Under the pieces are notes generated by a model that saw only the letters and a program-made list of their open reading frames with translations, made no database searches and was not told where the DNA came from. Source: Chryseobacterium sp. JM1 (GTDB lineage Bacteria > Bacteroidota > Bacteroidia > Flavobacteriales > Weeksellaceae). From it: a stretch of 64,000 bases of DNA. Below, one piece after another: positions 1-9,476 of the stretch (its first letter is position 1; each line of letters starts with the position of its first letter). The translations under genes and the position numbers were made by a program. The stretch covers positions 186,001 to 250,000 of the forward strand of contig NZ_JPRN01000005.1 of NCBI RefSeq assembly GCF_000737715.1, written 5' to 3'.

Positions 1-2
1 AA

Positions 3-2261
3 TATGATTACGGACAATACGCATGTCCTGACACAGTAGCTCCTCATAGCTTTAAATCATCCTATTTTCTGACAAAGATTGTTAATCCCATTGGTGTTGA
101 GATCGCCACATTGGAATATGATAAGAAAAATGAAATTCTCAGCACAGGAAGAATTGTTTATCAATATTGCAAAATAAAATCTATAAAAACCACAAAAGGA
201 GAAATAGTATTTGATTTTGCCTATGATGAGAATTTAAAAGAGACAGTGAATGATCCATACACGCTGAATACAATCAGCCTGAAAAATCCTGCAGGGGAAA
301 TATACTCTAGTTATACCATCAACAATGGTATTGTTACGCATCCTTTTGACGATCCACTCAAGAGAAAACGTGTTTTAAACTTTATCAGAAAAAACGATAA
401 AAACAATGTGAAAATTGAGCATACATCTTTTACCTACCAAAATATAACTGAGTTAGGCCGCACTACCGATGGTATTCTGGAAAAAATGATTCTTCCTACT
501 GGGGGTGTTGTCAATTACAATTATGAAAATAACGAACAGTTTTTTGACTACAGCAATCCTGATCATTTGGCATATCTGGACCAATATGGTTTTGACCCTG
601 CCGTTCAGACTAAAGAAACTCTAATAAACTCTCCAATCAATACTCAAACTACCCAAACTTACAACTTCACCATACCTGGAGACGTCAGCAAGGTTAAAAA
701 ATTTGAATTGGCCATAGACGTTTCAGACTTTACATATCCGATTCCTCCAAATCCTGATCCCAATGACCCTTTCTATCCACAATTGCCACAACCTGACATT
801 CATCCCAGTCTTACTTTTGTCCTGAAAAAAGGGACTCAGGAAATTTTGAATAAATATTTCACGTATCAATCATCTCAAGGTACGGTTGATATAACCGTTA
901 ATCCGGGGAATTACACCCTTGAAGTTTCATCAGTGGATGGGGCAAAAGGCGTGGGAAGTTTTCAGGTTATTGGAAGAAAATTTTTACCGGGACCTTTCAG
1001 AAACTCAATGTCTGCAGAAGGAAAAAGAATTAAAAATATCAAATATTTTAAAAGTCTGTCCGCCACCACTCCGGAGAAAACCATAAACTACGGGTACGAT
1101 TCTTTCACATTACCAAACAGCAGCAGTGGCTATTTGTTTTATAGTGAAAGAGACAGTGACAGTGAGCCCGCGTCAGCTTATGTACTTTACAACAGTGTAA
1201 AAGTTTCAGAAAATGGTAAAGGGTATATCAAAAAAACGTTTAAAACACCCCATGATTACCCCAAGTACCAGAACGGAGGAACACCGCAGTTACCTACTTA
1301 TTTTTGGCCGTATTATAACATTACCCGAGGCGGTTTGCCCTATAAGGAAGAGGTTTATGACGAACAAAATAAATTACTGGTATCAAAAGAAATCAACTAT
1401 AATTTTGATACTTATTCTGATGTTGAATACAATTTAAACCTGTTGTTAGGTGATAAACATTTCAGCAAACCTGCATATATAAGAAAAACAACTCAAAAGG
1501 ATAAATTGTTTTATGAAAGCGGAAGGACACTTAACAACGAGTCTGAAACTCAGATCAGTAATTTAAATTTCAAACCTAGCTATAGTAAATCCGTTGTTGA
1601 CGGAGATATAAGAGAAAAATTCCTTACTTATCCTCTGAACCTTCCCGGCTACGCTCATCTGGAGAATGCATATATGACCGGATCACCAGTAATAACAGAG
1701 GACAAAGAAAATGGCAAGACCCTTTCAAAGTCAAAAACAGTATTCAGCAATGCTTCTTTATTACCAACCTCTGTTATAGAAACCAATATAGCAGACGGAA
1801 GCACAAAAGAAAGTTTAAAAATGGATCTCTATGATGACAGAGGAAATCTTCTCCAGTTCTCAAATTCCGGAGGATTAGCTACTGCCCTGATTTATGGTTA
1901 TAACAAAACTTCTTTAATTGCAAAAGTGGAAGGTGCAACCTACAGCGAGGTAGCTTCACTGGCAGCAGATATTATTAGTTTATCAGACAGCGATAATATA
2001 AATGCAGGTATTGAAGCAGCATTACTGATATCACTGGATAATTTTAGAAAAAAATCAGCTTTAGCCAATTATTCAATAACCACCTATACTTATGATCCTC
2101 TGGTGGGAATTACCACTACAACGCCTCCATCCGGTTTAAGGGAAGTTTATGAATATGATCTTTCTGGAAGACTGACGAGAGTGAAAAGAATGGAAAAAGA
2201 CCCTGGTGGAACTATTACTTATAAAACATTAAAAGAGTTCCAATACAACTATAAACACTAA
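3..2261 (+). CDS. YD/RHS-repeat cell-surface protein, 3' part (5' end outside window)
   Basis: The reading frame is already open at the first bases of the window, so the N-terminus lies outside it; the first in-frame TTG near 111 is not a credible start. The visible ~750 residues are low-hydrophobicity, Tyr/Asn/Gly-rich sequence. They contain YD-type motifs such as YDDRGNLLQFSN and, at the C-terminus, YEYDLSGRLTRVKRM followed by KEFQYNYKH, typical of Bacteroidota proteins encoded just upstream of DUF6443/Rhs proteins. The next gene starts 7 bases after the stop, so the two are almost certainly cotranscribed. There is no Rhs core (DxxGNVR...DPDG) and no toxin tip here. It may help deliver or encapsulate the neighbouring Rhs toxin, but that role is inferred only from adjacency. 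Confidence 0.75.
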   Translation, partial: YDYGQYACPDTVAPHSFKSSYFLTKIVNPIGVEIATLEYDKKNEILSTGRIVYQYCKIKSIKTTKGEIVFDFAYDENLKETVNDPYTLNTISLKNPAGEIYSSYTINNGIVTHPFDDPLKRKRVLNFIRKNDKNNVKIEHTSFTYQNITELGRTTDGILEKMILPTGGVVNYNYENNEQFFDYSNPDHLAYLDQYGFDPAVQTKETLINSPINTQTTQTYNFTIPGDVSKVKKFELAIDVSDFTYPIPPNPDPNDPFYPQLPQPDIHPSLTFVLKKGTQEILNKYFTYQSSQGTVDITVNPGNYTLEVSSVDGAKGVGSFQVIGRKFLPGPFRNSMSAEGKRIKNIKYFKSLSATTPEKTINYGYDSFTLPNSSSGYLFYSERDSDSEPASAYVLYNSVKVSENGKGYIKKTFKTPHDYPKYQNGGTPQLPTYFWPYYNITRGGLPYKEEVYDEQNKLLVSKEINYNFDTYSDVEYNLNLLLGDKHFSKPAYIRKTTQKDKLFYESGRTLNNESETQISNLNFKPSYSKSVVDGDIREKFLTYPLNLPGYAHLENAYMTGSPVITEDKENGKTLSKSKTVFSNASLLPTSVIETNIADGSTKESLKMDLYDDRGNLLQFSNSGGLATALIYGYNKTSLIAKVEGATYSEVASLAADIISLSDSDNINAGIEAALLISLDNFRKKSALANYSITTYTYDPLVGITTTTPPSGLREVYEYDLSGRLTRVKRMEKDPGGTITYKTLKEFQYNYKH

Positions 2262-2268
2262 TGTAACC

Positions 2269-5200
2269 ATGAAAAAGATTTTAAGTATTTCAAGCTTTTT
2301 GTTTGTAGCCATGTATTTTGCACAGACCAATCTCACCTCTTCCGAAAACTATGTGTACAGCAAGACCTGCCTTAATGACGACTGTACAAAAGCTTCAGAA
2401 AGTGTACAGTATTTTGACAGTTGGGGAAAACCCATTCAGACGATTGATATAAAAGCAACCCCACAGGGAAAAGATATGGTAGGTCATATTGAATATGATC
2501 AGTTTGGAAGACAGGCGAAAAGCTATCTTCCCATACCACAGGCCGGAACCCAGAATGGGGCCATTTACACATCCCCACTTTCCAATGCTCCTGCCGTCTA
2601 TGGTGCAGAAAAAATATATTCAGAGAAGATATTCGAAAACTCACCTTTAGATAGAGTCAATCAGCTTGTACAAGTAGGAAATGACTGGTCCAATAAACCG
2701 GCTCATCTTAATTATGATGCCAATAGCGATGGCGAACTCACTAAGTATACCGTTACCACGACATGGTTTGAAGGAAGAACTAAATATGTTATTGATAATC
2801 CGGGATATTATAGCAGCAATACGCTGTCTAAGAATACGGTCACCAATGAAGACGGAAATGTAAGTATAGAATTCAAAAACAAAAAAGGACAAACGGTTCT
2901 TCTCAGAAAAAAGGATGGCAATCAGAATGTAGATACTTATTACCTATATGATGAATATGGGCAATTAGCTTATGTGATCCCTCCGCTGGCTTCACAATCC
3001 AGCTCTATTGATGATACTACATTAAACAACCTTTGCTATCAGTACCGCTATGACGGCTGGCACAGATTGGTTGAAAAGAAAGTTCCCGGAAAAGGTTGGG
3101 AATTTATAGTTTATGATAAACAGGATCGGATTGTAGCGGTACAGGACGCTCTAATGAGAGCAAAGGGACAGTGGCTGTATACCAAATATGACCGTTTTGG
3201 AAGAGCTGCGTTTACCGGAATCAACACAGGAGGAGAAAGAACGACCGAGCAAGCTAATGCCAACAGTTTTGGAACTAACAATGCAACACGAACTCAAAAC
3301 GTTTTCTTTAACCGGGAAGGTATGGATGTGTATTATGATCCCAACGGAACTTATCCTAATGTTAACTGGGTAAAACTTTTATCCGTCAATTATTATGATA
3401 CCTATCCTTCATACAGTTTTACTCCTGCTTTTCCCGGGACGATACTGGGACAGCCGGTTATTACCGATGCACAGAATGCTTCGGTGAATACGTTGGCGAT
3501 GCCTACCTTAAGTCTTGTAAAAAATATTGAAGATGACAACTGGACCAAAAGCTTCGTCTATTATGATACTCAAAGAAGACCCATTGGAAGCTATGCGATC
3601 AATCATTTGGGTGGCTATTCGAAAACGGAATCCGAACTGGATTTTGCCGGTGTAACAAAGCAGGCTAAAGTCTACCACAAAAGACTCAGTACAGATACTG
3701 AAAAAGTGATCTCCCAGACTTTTGAATATGACAACCTGAACCGTATGAAAAAACAATGGCATCAGATTGATGGCAATACGCCGGAATTGATGACAGAAAA
3801 CACCTACAATGAAATATCTCAGCTTTCTAACAAAAAAGTAGGAAATAATCTTCAGAGCATCAATTACACGTATAATGTGAAAGGTTCTTTAGTTAAAGTA
3901 AATGATCCTGCCAATCTCGGAACCCAGTTATTTGGTTATGAACTGAAATATCAGAATCCTCAGGCCTCAAATGTTGCCGGAGGACAGTATAATGGAAATA
4001 TTACAGAAGTGGACTGGAAAATGGCCACCGACAATACCCTTAAAAGATATTCATACGTTTATGATCCTCTGAACAGGCTTAAGGACGGAATTTATTCGGA
4101 GCCCAATTCTACCAGTCCTTACAATAATAATTATAATGAGCATGTATCTTACGACCTGAACGGGAATATCAGTACCTTAAAAAGAAACGCTTTTCCCATT
4201 TTAGGAACTACCTCAACTATGGTAGATGATCTGGTTTATCAGTATATGGGAAACCGACTGGATAAGATCACCGAAAATTCTTTGAATGATACCGGCTATG
4301 AAGGCGGGAACAACATGATCGATTATGACCTGAACGGAAATATGATTACCATGAAGGACAAAGGCATTCAGAGTATTACTTATAATTTTCTGAACCTGCC
4401 GGATACTTTCGGGATTGTGCAGACAACATGGGGAGAGACTGTACGTTCCAATTTAAACTATCTGTACCGTGCAGACGGAACCAAGCTGAGAAAAACCTAT
4501 ACCAGTGCAAAAGATGGAAGAGGCAGCATACCTACAACACGTATTACAGATTACTTAGATGGTTTCCAGTATTCTTATACCGAAGGAGGCGGAGGTATAT
4601 GCCTGACTTGCAGAACCGAAACCGCTTTTGAACAGCAGGCATTTAAAAACATCAATGAGTTTCCGGGAATTGGCGGCACACCGGAATGGAAACTTGATTT
4701 TGTGCCTACAGCAGAAGGCTTTTACAGTTTCACGGAAAACCGTTATATTTACCAGTACAAAGACCATTTAGGAAATGTAAGGGTAAGTTTCACCAAAAAC
4801 AGCGCAGGCGCTCCTGAAATCTTAGATACCAGCAATTATTATCCTTTCGGATTGAACCATACCGGAGGAAACGGCTTAAACAGCAGCGGTTTCGGAAGCT
4901 GGCAGAGTTACAAATATAACGGAAAGGAACTCCAGGAAACCGGAATGTATGACTACGGAGCGAGATTCTATCTTTCAGACATTGGCAGATGGGGCGTAAT
5001 TGACCCGATGGCTGAAAAGATGAGAAGACATTCTCCGTATAACTATGCTTTTAATAATCCTATTAATTTTATAGATCCTGATGGAATGGTTCCCGGAATG
5101 GCAAACGGACAGATCAATTGGATGGATGGCTCGGGGCATTGGAACTTTGATCCTGCTACTACCGTAATGGGTGGAGATTGGTTTGATGGTACTCAGAATA

Positions 5201-5937
5201 CTTTCTGGCAGGATGCAGGAGGGGGAAGTGGATTTGGAGGAGGAAATGGGAACTCTCTTTTTGGAGAAACGCAAGCGTATAAAGACCTTATGGAAGCCTT
5301 TTTTAATGGCGGTACTGGTGGATTAATAAATAAGAATAATACATTAAGATGGTGGACAGATTATGAAGACCCCGATTCAGATGTTACAGGGCTGGGAACA
5401 TTGAACATGTTGAAATTGAAAGCTTCTAATACTTTGAATAAGTGGTATAGTTTAGGAGGACAGGGAAATTGGTTTTTTGGAACAGGAGCAGCATTATCAG
5501 GTTTTGCTGGAGCTGTACAATCAGAGCAAATGTATACACAGGGTATAAGAGGAGGTTTATCTGGAAATTACGCTCTTACAGGTAGAAACCTGAGTTTATT
5601 TAGAGATATGCCAATGACAAAAGTGTCAATGCCAATTTCTCAATTGGCAAGATGGGGGGGAATAGCGGGAAGGGTATCTGTGGGATTTGGAATTGCTGCC
5701 GATTCATACATGTGGTACAATGGGAAAATTTCAGGGGCAAAGTTCGGAGTAAATACTAGTGTAGGTGTATGGGGATTAACTGGTGTAGGGACTATTCCTG
5801 CCATCTTTTACTTTGGAGCAGAGTCATTTGTCACCGGAGGTTTTGAGGGATTTATGAATGGAGCGGAAAAAGGATATTCAGAAACCCGAGACGTTTTAGG
5901 GCCAGGGTGGAGACCAGTTCCTCTAGGAGGTAAATAA
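2269..5937 (+). CDS. DUF6443-type RHS repeat-associated core protein with hydrophobic C-terminal toxin tip
   Basis: Protein of 1222 residues. It has an N-terminal signal peptide (MKKILSISSFLFVAMYFAQ), a DUF6443-like region (about residues 25-150, SVQYFDSWGKPIQTI), many YD repeats such as YDEYGQLAY and YDGWHRLVEK, and a canonical Rhs core from DHLGNVR (about residue 832) through YDYGARFY and IGRWGVIDPMAE to IDPDGM (about 939). After the core comes a variable tip of about 280 residues. The tip is Gly/Ala-rich and hydrophobic (GAALSGFAGAV, IAGRVSVGFGIAAD, VWGLTGVGTIPAIFYFG), with no obvious nuclease or protease motif. In Rhs systems the shell encapsulates the tip, which is released as the toxin. 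The amphipathic composition suggests a membrane-active tip, which is inference. A small membrane protein follows 17 bases downstream, as expected for its immunity partner. Confidence 0.88.
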   Translation: MKKILSISSFLFVAMYFAQTNLTSSENYVYSKTCLNDDCTKASESVQYFDSWGKPIQTIDIKATPQGKDMVGHIEYDQFGRQAKSYLPIPQAGTQNGAIYTSPLSNAPAVYGAEKIYSEKIFENSPLDRVNQLVQVGNDWSNKPAHLNYDANSDGELTKYTVTTTWFEGRTKYVIDNPGYYSSNTLSKNTVTNEDGNVSIEFKNKKGQTVLLRKKDGNQNVDTYYLYDEYGQLAYVIPPLASQSSSIDDTTLNNLCYQYRYDGWHRLVEKKVPGKGWEFIVYDKQDRIVAVQDALMRAKGQWLYTKYDRFGRAAFTGINTGGERTTEQANANSFGTNNATRTQNVFFNREGMDVYYDPNGTYPNVNWVKLLSVNYYDTYPSYSFTPAFPGTILGQPVITDAQNASVNTLAMPTLSLVKNIEDDNWTKSFVYYDTQRRPIGSYAINHLGGYSKTESELDFAGVTKQAKVYHKRLSTDTEKVISQTFEYDNLNRMKKQWHQIDGNTPELMTENTYNEISQLSNKKVGNNLQSINYTYNVKGSLVKVNDPANLGTQLFGYELKYQNPQASNVAGGQYNGNITEVDWKMATDNTLKRYSYVYDPLNRLKDGIYSEPNSTSPYNNNYNEHVSYDLNGNISTLKRNAFPILGTTSTMVDDLVYQYMGNRLDKITENSLNDTGYEGGNNMIDYDLNGNMITMKDKGIQSITYNFLNLPDTFGIVQTTWGETVRSNLNYLYRADGTKLRKTYTSAKDGRGSIPTTRITDYLDGFQYSYTEGGGGICLTCRTETAFEQQAFKNINEFPGIGGTPEWKLDFVPTAEGFYSFTENRYIYQYKDHLGNVRVSFTKNSAGAPEILDTSNYYPFGLNHTGGNGLNSSGFGSWQSYKYNGKELQETGMYDYGARFYLSDIGRWGVIDPMAEKMRRHSPYNYAFNNPINFIDPDGMVPGMANGQINWMDGSGHWNFDPATTVMGGDWFDGTQNTFWQDAGGGSGFGGGNGNSLFGETQAYKDLMEAFFNGGTGGLINKNNTLRWWTDYEDPDSDVTGLGTLNMLKLKASNTLNKWYSLGGQGNWFFGTGAALSGFAGAVQSEQMYTQGIRGGLSGNYALTGRNLSLFRDMPMTKVSMPISQLARWGGIAGRVSVGFGIAADSYMWYNGKISGAKFGVNTSVGVWGLTGVGTIPAIFYFGAESFVTGGFEGFMNGAEKGYSETRDVLGPGWRPVPLGGK

Positions 5938-5954
5938 AATAAAGTTTTTAAATT

Positions 5955-6359
5955 ATGAAAATTAAGGAAGCATACTATTTTTCCTATTATACGCTTTACA
6001 AAGCTTGGAGTAAAAATGACAGCCCTTTTCTTTCAAATGACTTTAGGGCAGATATATGCCTTATTGCTTTGAAAATATGGATATTTATAACAATTGATGC
6101 TTATTTGAGCATTGTATTGAATATTAAAAGTAAGCTTTCAATTACAGACTTAAGAGGAATTATTCCAGTAGTTGTGGCAATAGGAACGACATTATATTTT
6201 TTCACACTTTCAAATAAATGGAAATCATATTTTGAACTATTTGAGAATTGGCCTAAAAGAAAAAGACGAACAGGATATACAATTGTCTGGTGTTTAGTGA
6301 TCTTTATATTCGTTAATTTATTTTTTTCAGTAGAATTAATGAAAAGTTTGAAAAGATGA
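5955..6359 (+). CDS. Small integral membrane protein, candidate immunity protein for the upstream Rhs tip
   Basis: Predicted 134-residue protein with three hydrophobic stretches likely to span the membrane: around LIALKIWIFITIDAYLSIVL, IIPVVVAIGTTLYFF and TIVWCLVIFIFVNLFF. The C-terminal half also has a basic cluster (WPKRKRR). It starts 17 bases after the Rhs gene, the usual place for an immunity gene. A multi-span membrane immunity protein fits a toxin tip that is itself hydrophobic, by analogy with pore-forming colicins, whose immunity proteins sit in the inner membrane. I recognise no named family. The immunity role rests on position and topology alone. Confidence 0.6.
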   Translation: MKIKEAYYFSYYTLYKAWSKNDSPFLSNDFRADICLIALKIWIFITIDAYLSIVLNIKSKLSITDLRGIIPVVVAIGTTLYFFTLSNKWKSYFELFENWPKRKRRTGYTIVWCLVIFIFVNLFFSVELMKSLKR

Positions 6360-6667
6360 AAATTATGAGACTCCCTCCCGATTGCCGCACTGAACAGTTC
6401 AGTTTTTTTTAGGAGGTGATGAAATAGATTTTTTTCCCCAAGCTGGCGCGAGCGTCACGCTCGTGTCCTTTTAAAAATAAAAACCACTGTTTTTTGCAGT
6501 GGTTTTATTGTAAACAAAGAACTATTATATTTACAATGATACAAACCATCTTGAATATACAAGGGGAAAATGAGGAGTGTAAATGGTATGGCTATGATTG
6601 GGGAAGGTTTCGATAAACTATTAATCCAAACCACTGCCCCAGCTTGGCAACCTGTAAAATAAATTAT
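6360..6667. other. Intergenic stretch with REP-like repeat, terminator and a 26-codon remnant
   Basis: This stretch holds the first copy of the locus-wide REP/terminator repeat (about 6438-6535). A 26-codon open frame (6536-6616, ending in WYGYDWGRFR) then begins exactly where the repeat ends. It is too short to call a gene and may be the residue of an eroded cassette. The remaining 50 bases lead into the next coding sequence. Confidence 0.5.
6438..6535 (+). repeat. REP-like palindrome plus terminator hairpin, copy A
   Basis: It begins with AGCTGGCG and the perfect palindrome CGAGCGT-C-ACGCTCG, followed by TGTCCTTTT. Next comes the hairpin ACCACTG/CAGTGGT with a T-rich tail (6483-6507), then AAACAAAGAACTATTATATTTACA. 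The same module recurs at about 7477-7573 and 9524-9619. Shorter or diverged forms are at 9477-9515, 10438-10478 and 13541-13609. The hairpin with a T tail should act as a rho-independent terminator for the preceding cassette. Confidence 0.8.
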
Positions 6668-7033
6668 ATGAAAGAAAGAGACTTAATTATAAAACAAATT
6701 CAAGAAAAATTACAAATTGAACTAAGACCAGAAAATATTTCCAAGATGACCTTGGATGAATATAGAGATTTTATTATTTCAATGTTTGAATATATAAATT
6801 TATACAAGGATAAATATCTTTTAACATCCTTAGATTTTAGTGAATTTGCAAATGACTTTGTATATAATTATGAAGATGATGGTTATGAAGATAATTGTGG
6901 CGAAAGAGTAAGATTTTTTATGGATGAATTAGCGGTTTTATACACTTACCATCCACCATTTTTTTGGGATTCTAACTTTGAGGATTTCAAATATAAAATG
7001 AAAAGTTCTATCTCGAAAGGTAATGGTTTATAA
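6668..7033 (+). CDS. Orphan immunity-like protein, tandem paralogue 1
   Basis: A 121-residue acidic, aromatic-rich soluble protein with no signal peptide. I use the ATG at 6668 (MKERDLIIKQ) rather than the in-frame TTG at 6644, because the paralogue 19 bases downstream starts with the matching MKEKDIIIRK. Conserved blocks shared with that paralogue are TLDEYRDF, FEYINLYK, YEDNC-ERV-FFMDEL, SNFEDFK and the ending GNGL. I recognise no named family. Size, acidity, tandem duplication and location inside an Rhs tip array all fit orphan immunity proteins. No cognate toxin gene lies directly upstream, so the partner is unknown. Confidence 0.6.
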   Translation: MKERDLIIKQIQEKLQIELRPENISKMTLDEYRDFIISMFEYINLYKDKYLLTSLDFSEFANDFVYNYEDDGYEDNCGERVRFFMDELAVLYTYHPPFFWDSNFEDFKYKMKSSISKGNGL

Positions 7034-7051
7034 AAATGCTCAAGAGATTAT

Positions 7052-7417
7052 ATGAAAGAAAAAGATATTATTATAAGAAAAATTTTAGAAAAATTATATA
7101 TTGAATTTAATCCGGAAAATCTCTCAAAGTTAACTTTAGATGAGTATAGAGATTTCTTCTTTTCAATATTTGAATATATAAATTTGTATAAAAGTAAATA
7201 CCATTTGACAGAAGAAGATTTTGTTGAATTTAGCAAGAATATTCATCATAAATATAATTATGATGAATACGAAGATAATTGTTGGGAAAGAGTTGCTTTT
7301 TTTATGGATGAGTTGATATTTCGTTTTTCTACACCTCCTCCGTATTTTTTTCATTCTAACTTTGAAGATTTTAAAAATAAATTGAAAAGAGATTTTACAG
7401 AAGGTAATGGTTTATAA
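7052..7417 (+). CDS. Orphan immunity-like protein, tandem paralogue 2
   Basis: A 121-residue protein, identical in length to the preceding gene and clearly homologous along its whole length (by eye roughly 60 percent identity). It keeps TLDEYRDF, FEYINLYK, YEDNCWERV, FFMDEL, SNFEDFK and the C-terminal GNGL. Divergence is concentrated in the middle (after LTEEDFVEFS) and around the P-P-F/Y-F segment. It starts 18 bases after the first copy's stop, so the pair is probably one transcript. Duplicated, diverging immunity genes are common in polymorphic-toxin loci, where they can protect against toxin variants carried by competitors. That role is inferred here from context. Confidence 0.6.
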   Translation: MKEKDIIIRKILEKLYIEFNPENLSKLTLDEYRDFFFSIFEYINLYKSKYHLTEEDFVEFSKNIHHKYNYDEYEDNCWERVAFFMDELIFRFSTPPPYFFHSNFEDFKNKLKRDFTEGNGL

Positions 7418-7476
7418 AAATGCGAGTGCATGTCACATAGAGTTAATACTTTTTTATATTCCTATTTTCAAAATTC

Positions 7477-7573
7477 CCAGCTGGCGCCAAAGTCACGCTC
7501 GTGTCCTTTTAAAATAAGCCACTGTTTTTCACAGTGGTTTTATTTTAAACAAAAAAGAACTATTACATTTACA
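7477..7573 (+). repeat. REP-like palindrome plus terminator hairpin, copy B
   Basis: Same module as copy A: CCCAGCTGGCG, a degraded first palindrome (GCCAAAGTCACGCTCG), TGTCCTTTT, the hairpin CCACTG-tttttc-CAGTGG with a T tail, then AAACAAAAAAGAACTATTACATTTACA. The displaced Rhs tip begins about 15 bases after its end. This copy has lost pairing in the left arm of the palindrome. Confidence 0.75.
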
Positions 7574-7586
7574 GCTACACCGCTCC

Positions 7587-8744
7587 GATCTGGGAAATGT
7601 ACGCTTAAGCTACTCTAAAAACACAGCGGGCAGCGCAGAAGTTCTTGAAGAAAACAATTATTACCCGTTTGGCTTAAAACACGAAGGCTATAATGCACTC
7701 ACCGGAAACCCGGCCTACAATTACGAGTACAACGGAAAAGAGCTGCAAAAAGAAACAGGCTGGACTGATTATGGAGCCAGAATGTATATGGCAGACATTG
7801 GACGTTGGGGTGTAATAGATCCGCTTGCTGAGCAGTACAGAAGATTTACACCTTATAATTATGCCGCCAATAATCCTATCATGTTCATTGATCCGGATGG
7901 AAGAAAGATAAAAGCACCCGGTAGAAAAGGAGATGGTATGACTTATAATCAACCTATTACAGGAATGATCAGTTATTTGGGAGCGGGAGACCGTGCCAGT
8001 GTTTCCGCTTTTCTTGGATTGGGAGATGGAATGGAGTATTTTTATGGAATAACCGATAGTGGCGGCGGCGGATCAACTTCGGGGTTATCTTTTACCAGCT
8101 TAAGTGGAATTATCTTTGCTCAAGCTTATTTTGGAAATGCTGGTTCAGTTAGTAGTTTATTTTCAATGGTAGATCAGTTAAAGCAGGCTGGATTTGATGA
8201 TCCAGCGAATACTAAAGCAAAGTATGAACAAGCTCCAAAGTTATTAAGTGTTGGACTGCTTAGTGATTTAAATTCTATACTTAATGTTGTCGCAAAACAA
8301 AATCCAAAAGCAAGTGTATTTTTTAAAGAGACAAAAAGAAGAGATATTGTAGCAAAGGCTGAAGGCTACAGAATTTTATTAAATATGGATAATATTTCTA
8401 ATGTATTAGAATTTTCTTATGCAATTGGGCATGAAATTAATCATTCAATTACTTATTATTTTTTACCCCAATTTTATGAAGTGATAGGAAGGAAAGGGCG
8501 TAATGAAAGTAATGCTTTTGGGTATTTTTCAGAATTTATTTCCTATTCTTGGGATGAAAAATGGGGTAATCCTAAAATATCAAATGCTAAGGATTATCTT
8601 TACAGGGTTCATGGTCCAGAGGCCAAAAATGTAAAAGCTAGATACGAACAGATATCAATTGATATTGTCAATAATAATATAGGTAATTTAATTCAAGGAT
8701 ATAATGTCTTTATTAATAATGCTAAATTAAAAATTGGAAAATGA
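7587..8744 (+). pseudogene. Displaced Rhs core fragment with HExxH metallopeptidase-like toxin tip (no proper start)
   Basis: The frame is open from the TAA at 7515, and recognisable homology starts at 7587 inside the Rhs core (DLGNVRLSY, equivalent to DHLGNVRVSF of the full Rhs protein). It continues through NYYPFGLKH, YNGKELQKE, DYGARMYMADIGRWGVIDPLAE and FIDPDGR. The first in-frame ATG is only at 7782, in mid-core, so this is an orphan tip. The roughly 285-residue tip ends with a domain containing HEINH (8430-8444) followed about 25 residues later by NESNAFGYFSE, the arrangement of a zincin metallopeptidase with a possible third Glu ligand. The stop overlaps the next gene as ATGA. Such displaced tips can be silent donors that replace the tip of the intact Rhs gene by recombination in the shared core. 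Confidence 0.75.
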
Positions 8745-9451
8745 AAAAACTAATAATTCTAATACTTTTCTTTTCATCTATTATATCTTTTGGACAAATT
8801 GATATTAAAATAGTTTCATTAGAGAAAAGTTCTTCATCGAGGGGTGAAATGGTAATTGATATTATTAATTTGACTAATGACTATTATGCTTTACCTCTTG
8901 ATAAGAAAAAGTTTAAAGGCTATAACTCAGATGAGCTTGGTAATGAAATTACTTCTTTTGACCATCCATATAATTTTTTTGCACCAGTTCTACTCTTTAA
9001 GGACAGTGTGGCTAATGAACCTCTTACAGTTTTAATGAGGAGTTATGATGTTGGAGAGGATGAATATTTAATTAATAAGATAAATAAAAAAGATATTAAA
9101 GAAAGAAGGCAAATAGCCAAATGGAAAAAAGAAAATAACCTGCAAAATGATTTTGAAGCTAAAAGAAATATGTTGGTGATGGATCACCTTATCTTCTTAG
9201 CACCAAAAGAAAAAATGAGATTAAAAATAAAATTAGATATTTTTGATATAAGGCGCGGAGATACATTCTTTTATGACTACTATTTATTAAATGATAAAAC
9301 TAACTATGATTTAAGTATCCAGCTAACCATAGATAATAACGTTTATAATTATCTGACAGATGAGCAAAAGAAAAAATTTAAAAAATATATTTTCTTTACT
9401 GGTGCCCTTAAAAGTAATTCTATTTCTTTCATATATCATTTTTTCAATTAA
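8741..9451 (+). CDS. Exported protein, candidate immunity protein for the HExxH tip
   Basis: A 236-residue protein with a clear signal peptide (MKKLIILILFFSSIISFGQ) and no lipobox cysteine, so probably periplasmic. The mature part is charged and predicted beta-rich (IDIKIVSLEKSSS, MRLKIKLDIFDI), with a Lys/Glu-rich middle (KINKKDIKERRQIAKWKKE). Its ATG overlaps the stop of the displaced metallopeptidase tip by four bases, which implies translational coupling. That is the typical arrangement of toxin and immunity gene. An exported immunity protein would suggest that the peptidase tip acts in the periplasm. I recognise no named family. Confidence 0.65.
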   Translation: MKKLIILILFFSSIISFGQIDIKIVSLEKSSSSRGEMVIDIINLTNDYYALPLDKKKFKGYNSDELGNEITSFDHPYNFFAPVLLFKDSVANEPLTVLMRSYDVGEDEYLINKINKKDIKERRQIAKWKKENNLQNDFEAKRNMLVMDHLIFLAPKEKMRLKIKLDIFDIRRGDTFFYDYYLLNDKTNYDLSIQLTIDNNVYNYLTDEQKKKFKKYIFFTGALKSNSISFIYHFFN

Positions 9452-9476
9452 CAGAATTCATAAATTGTAGATAATA

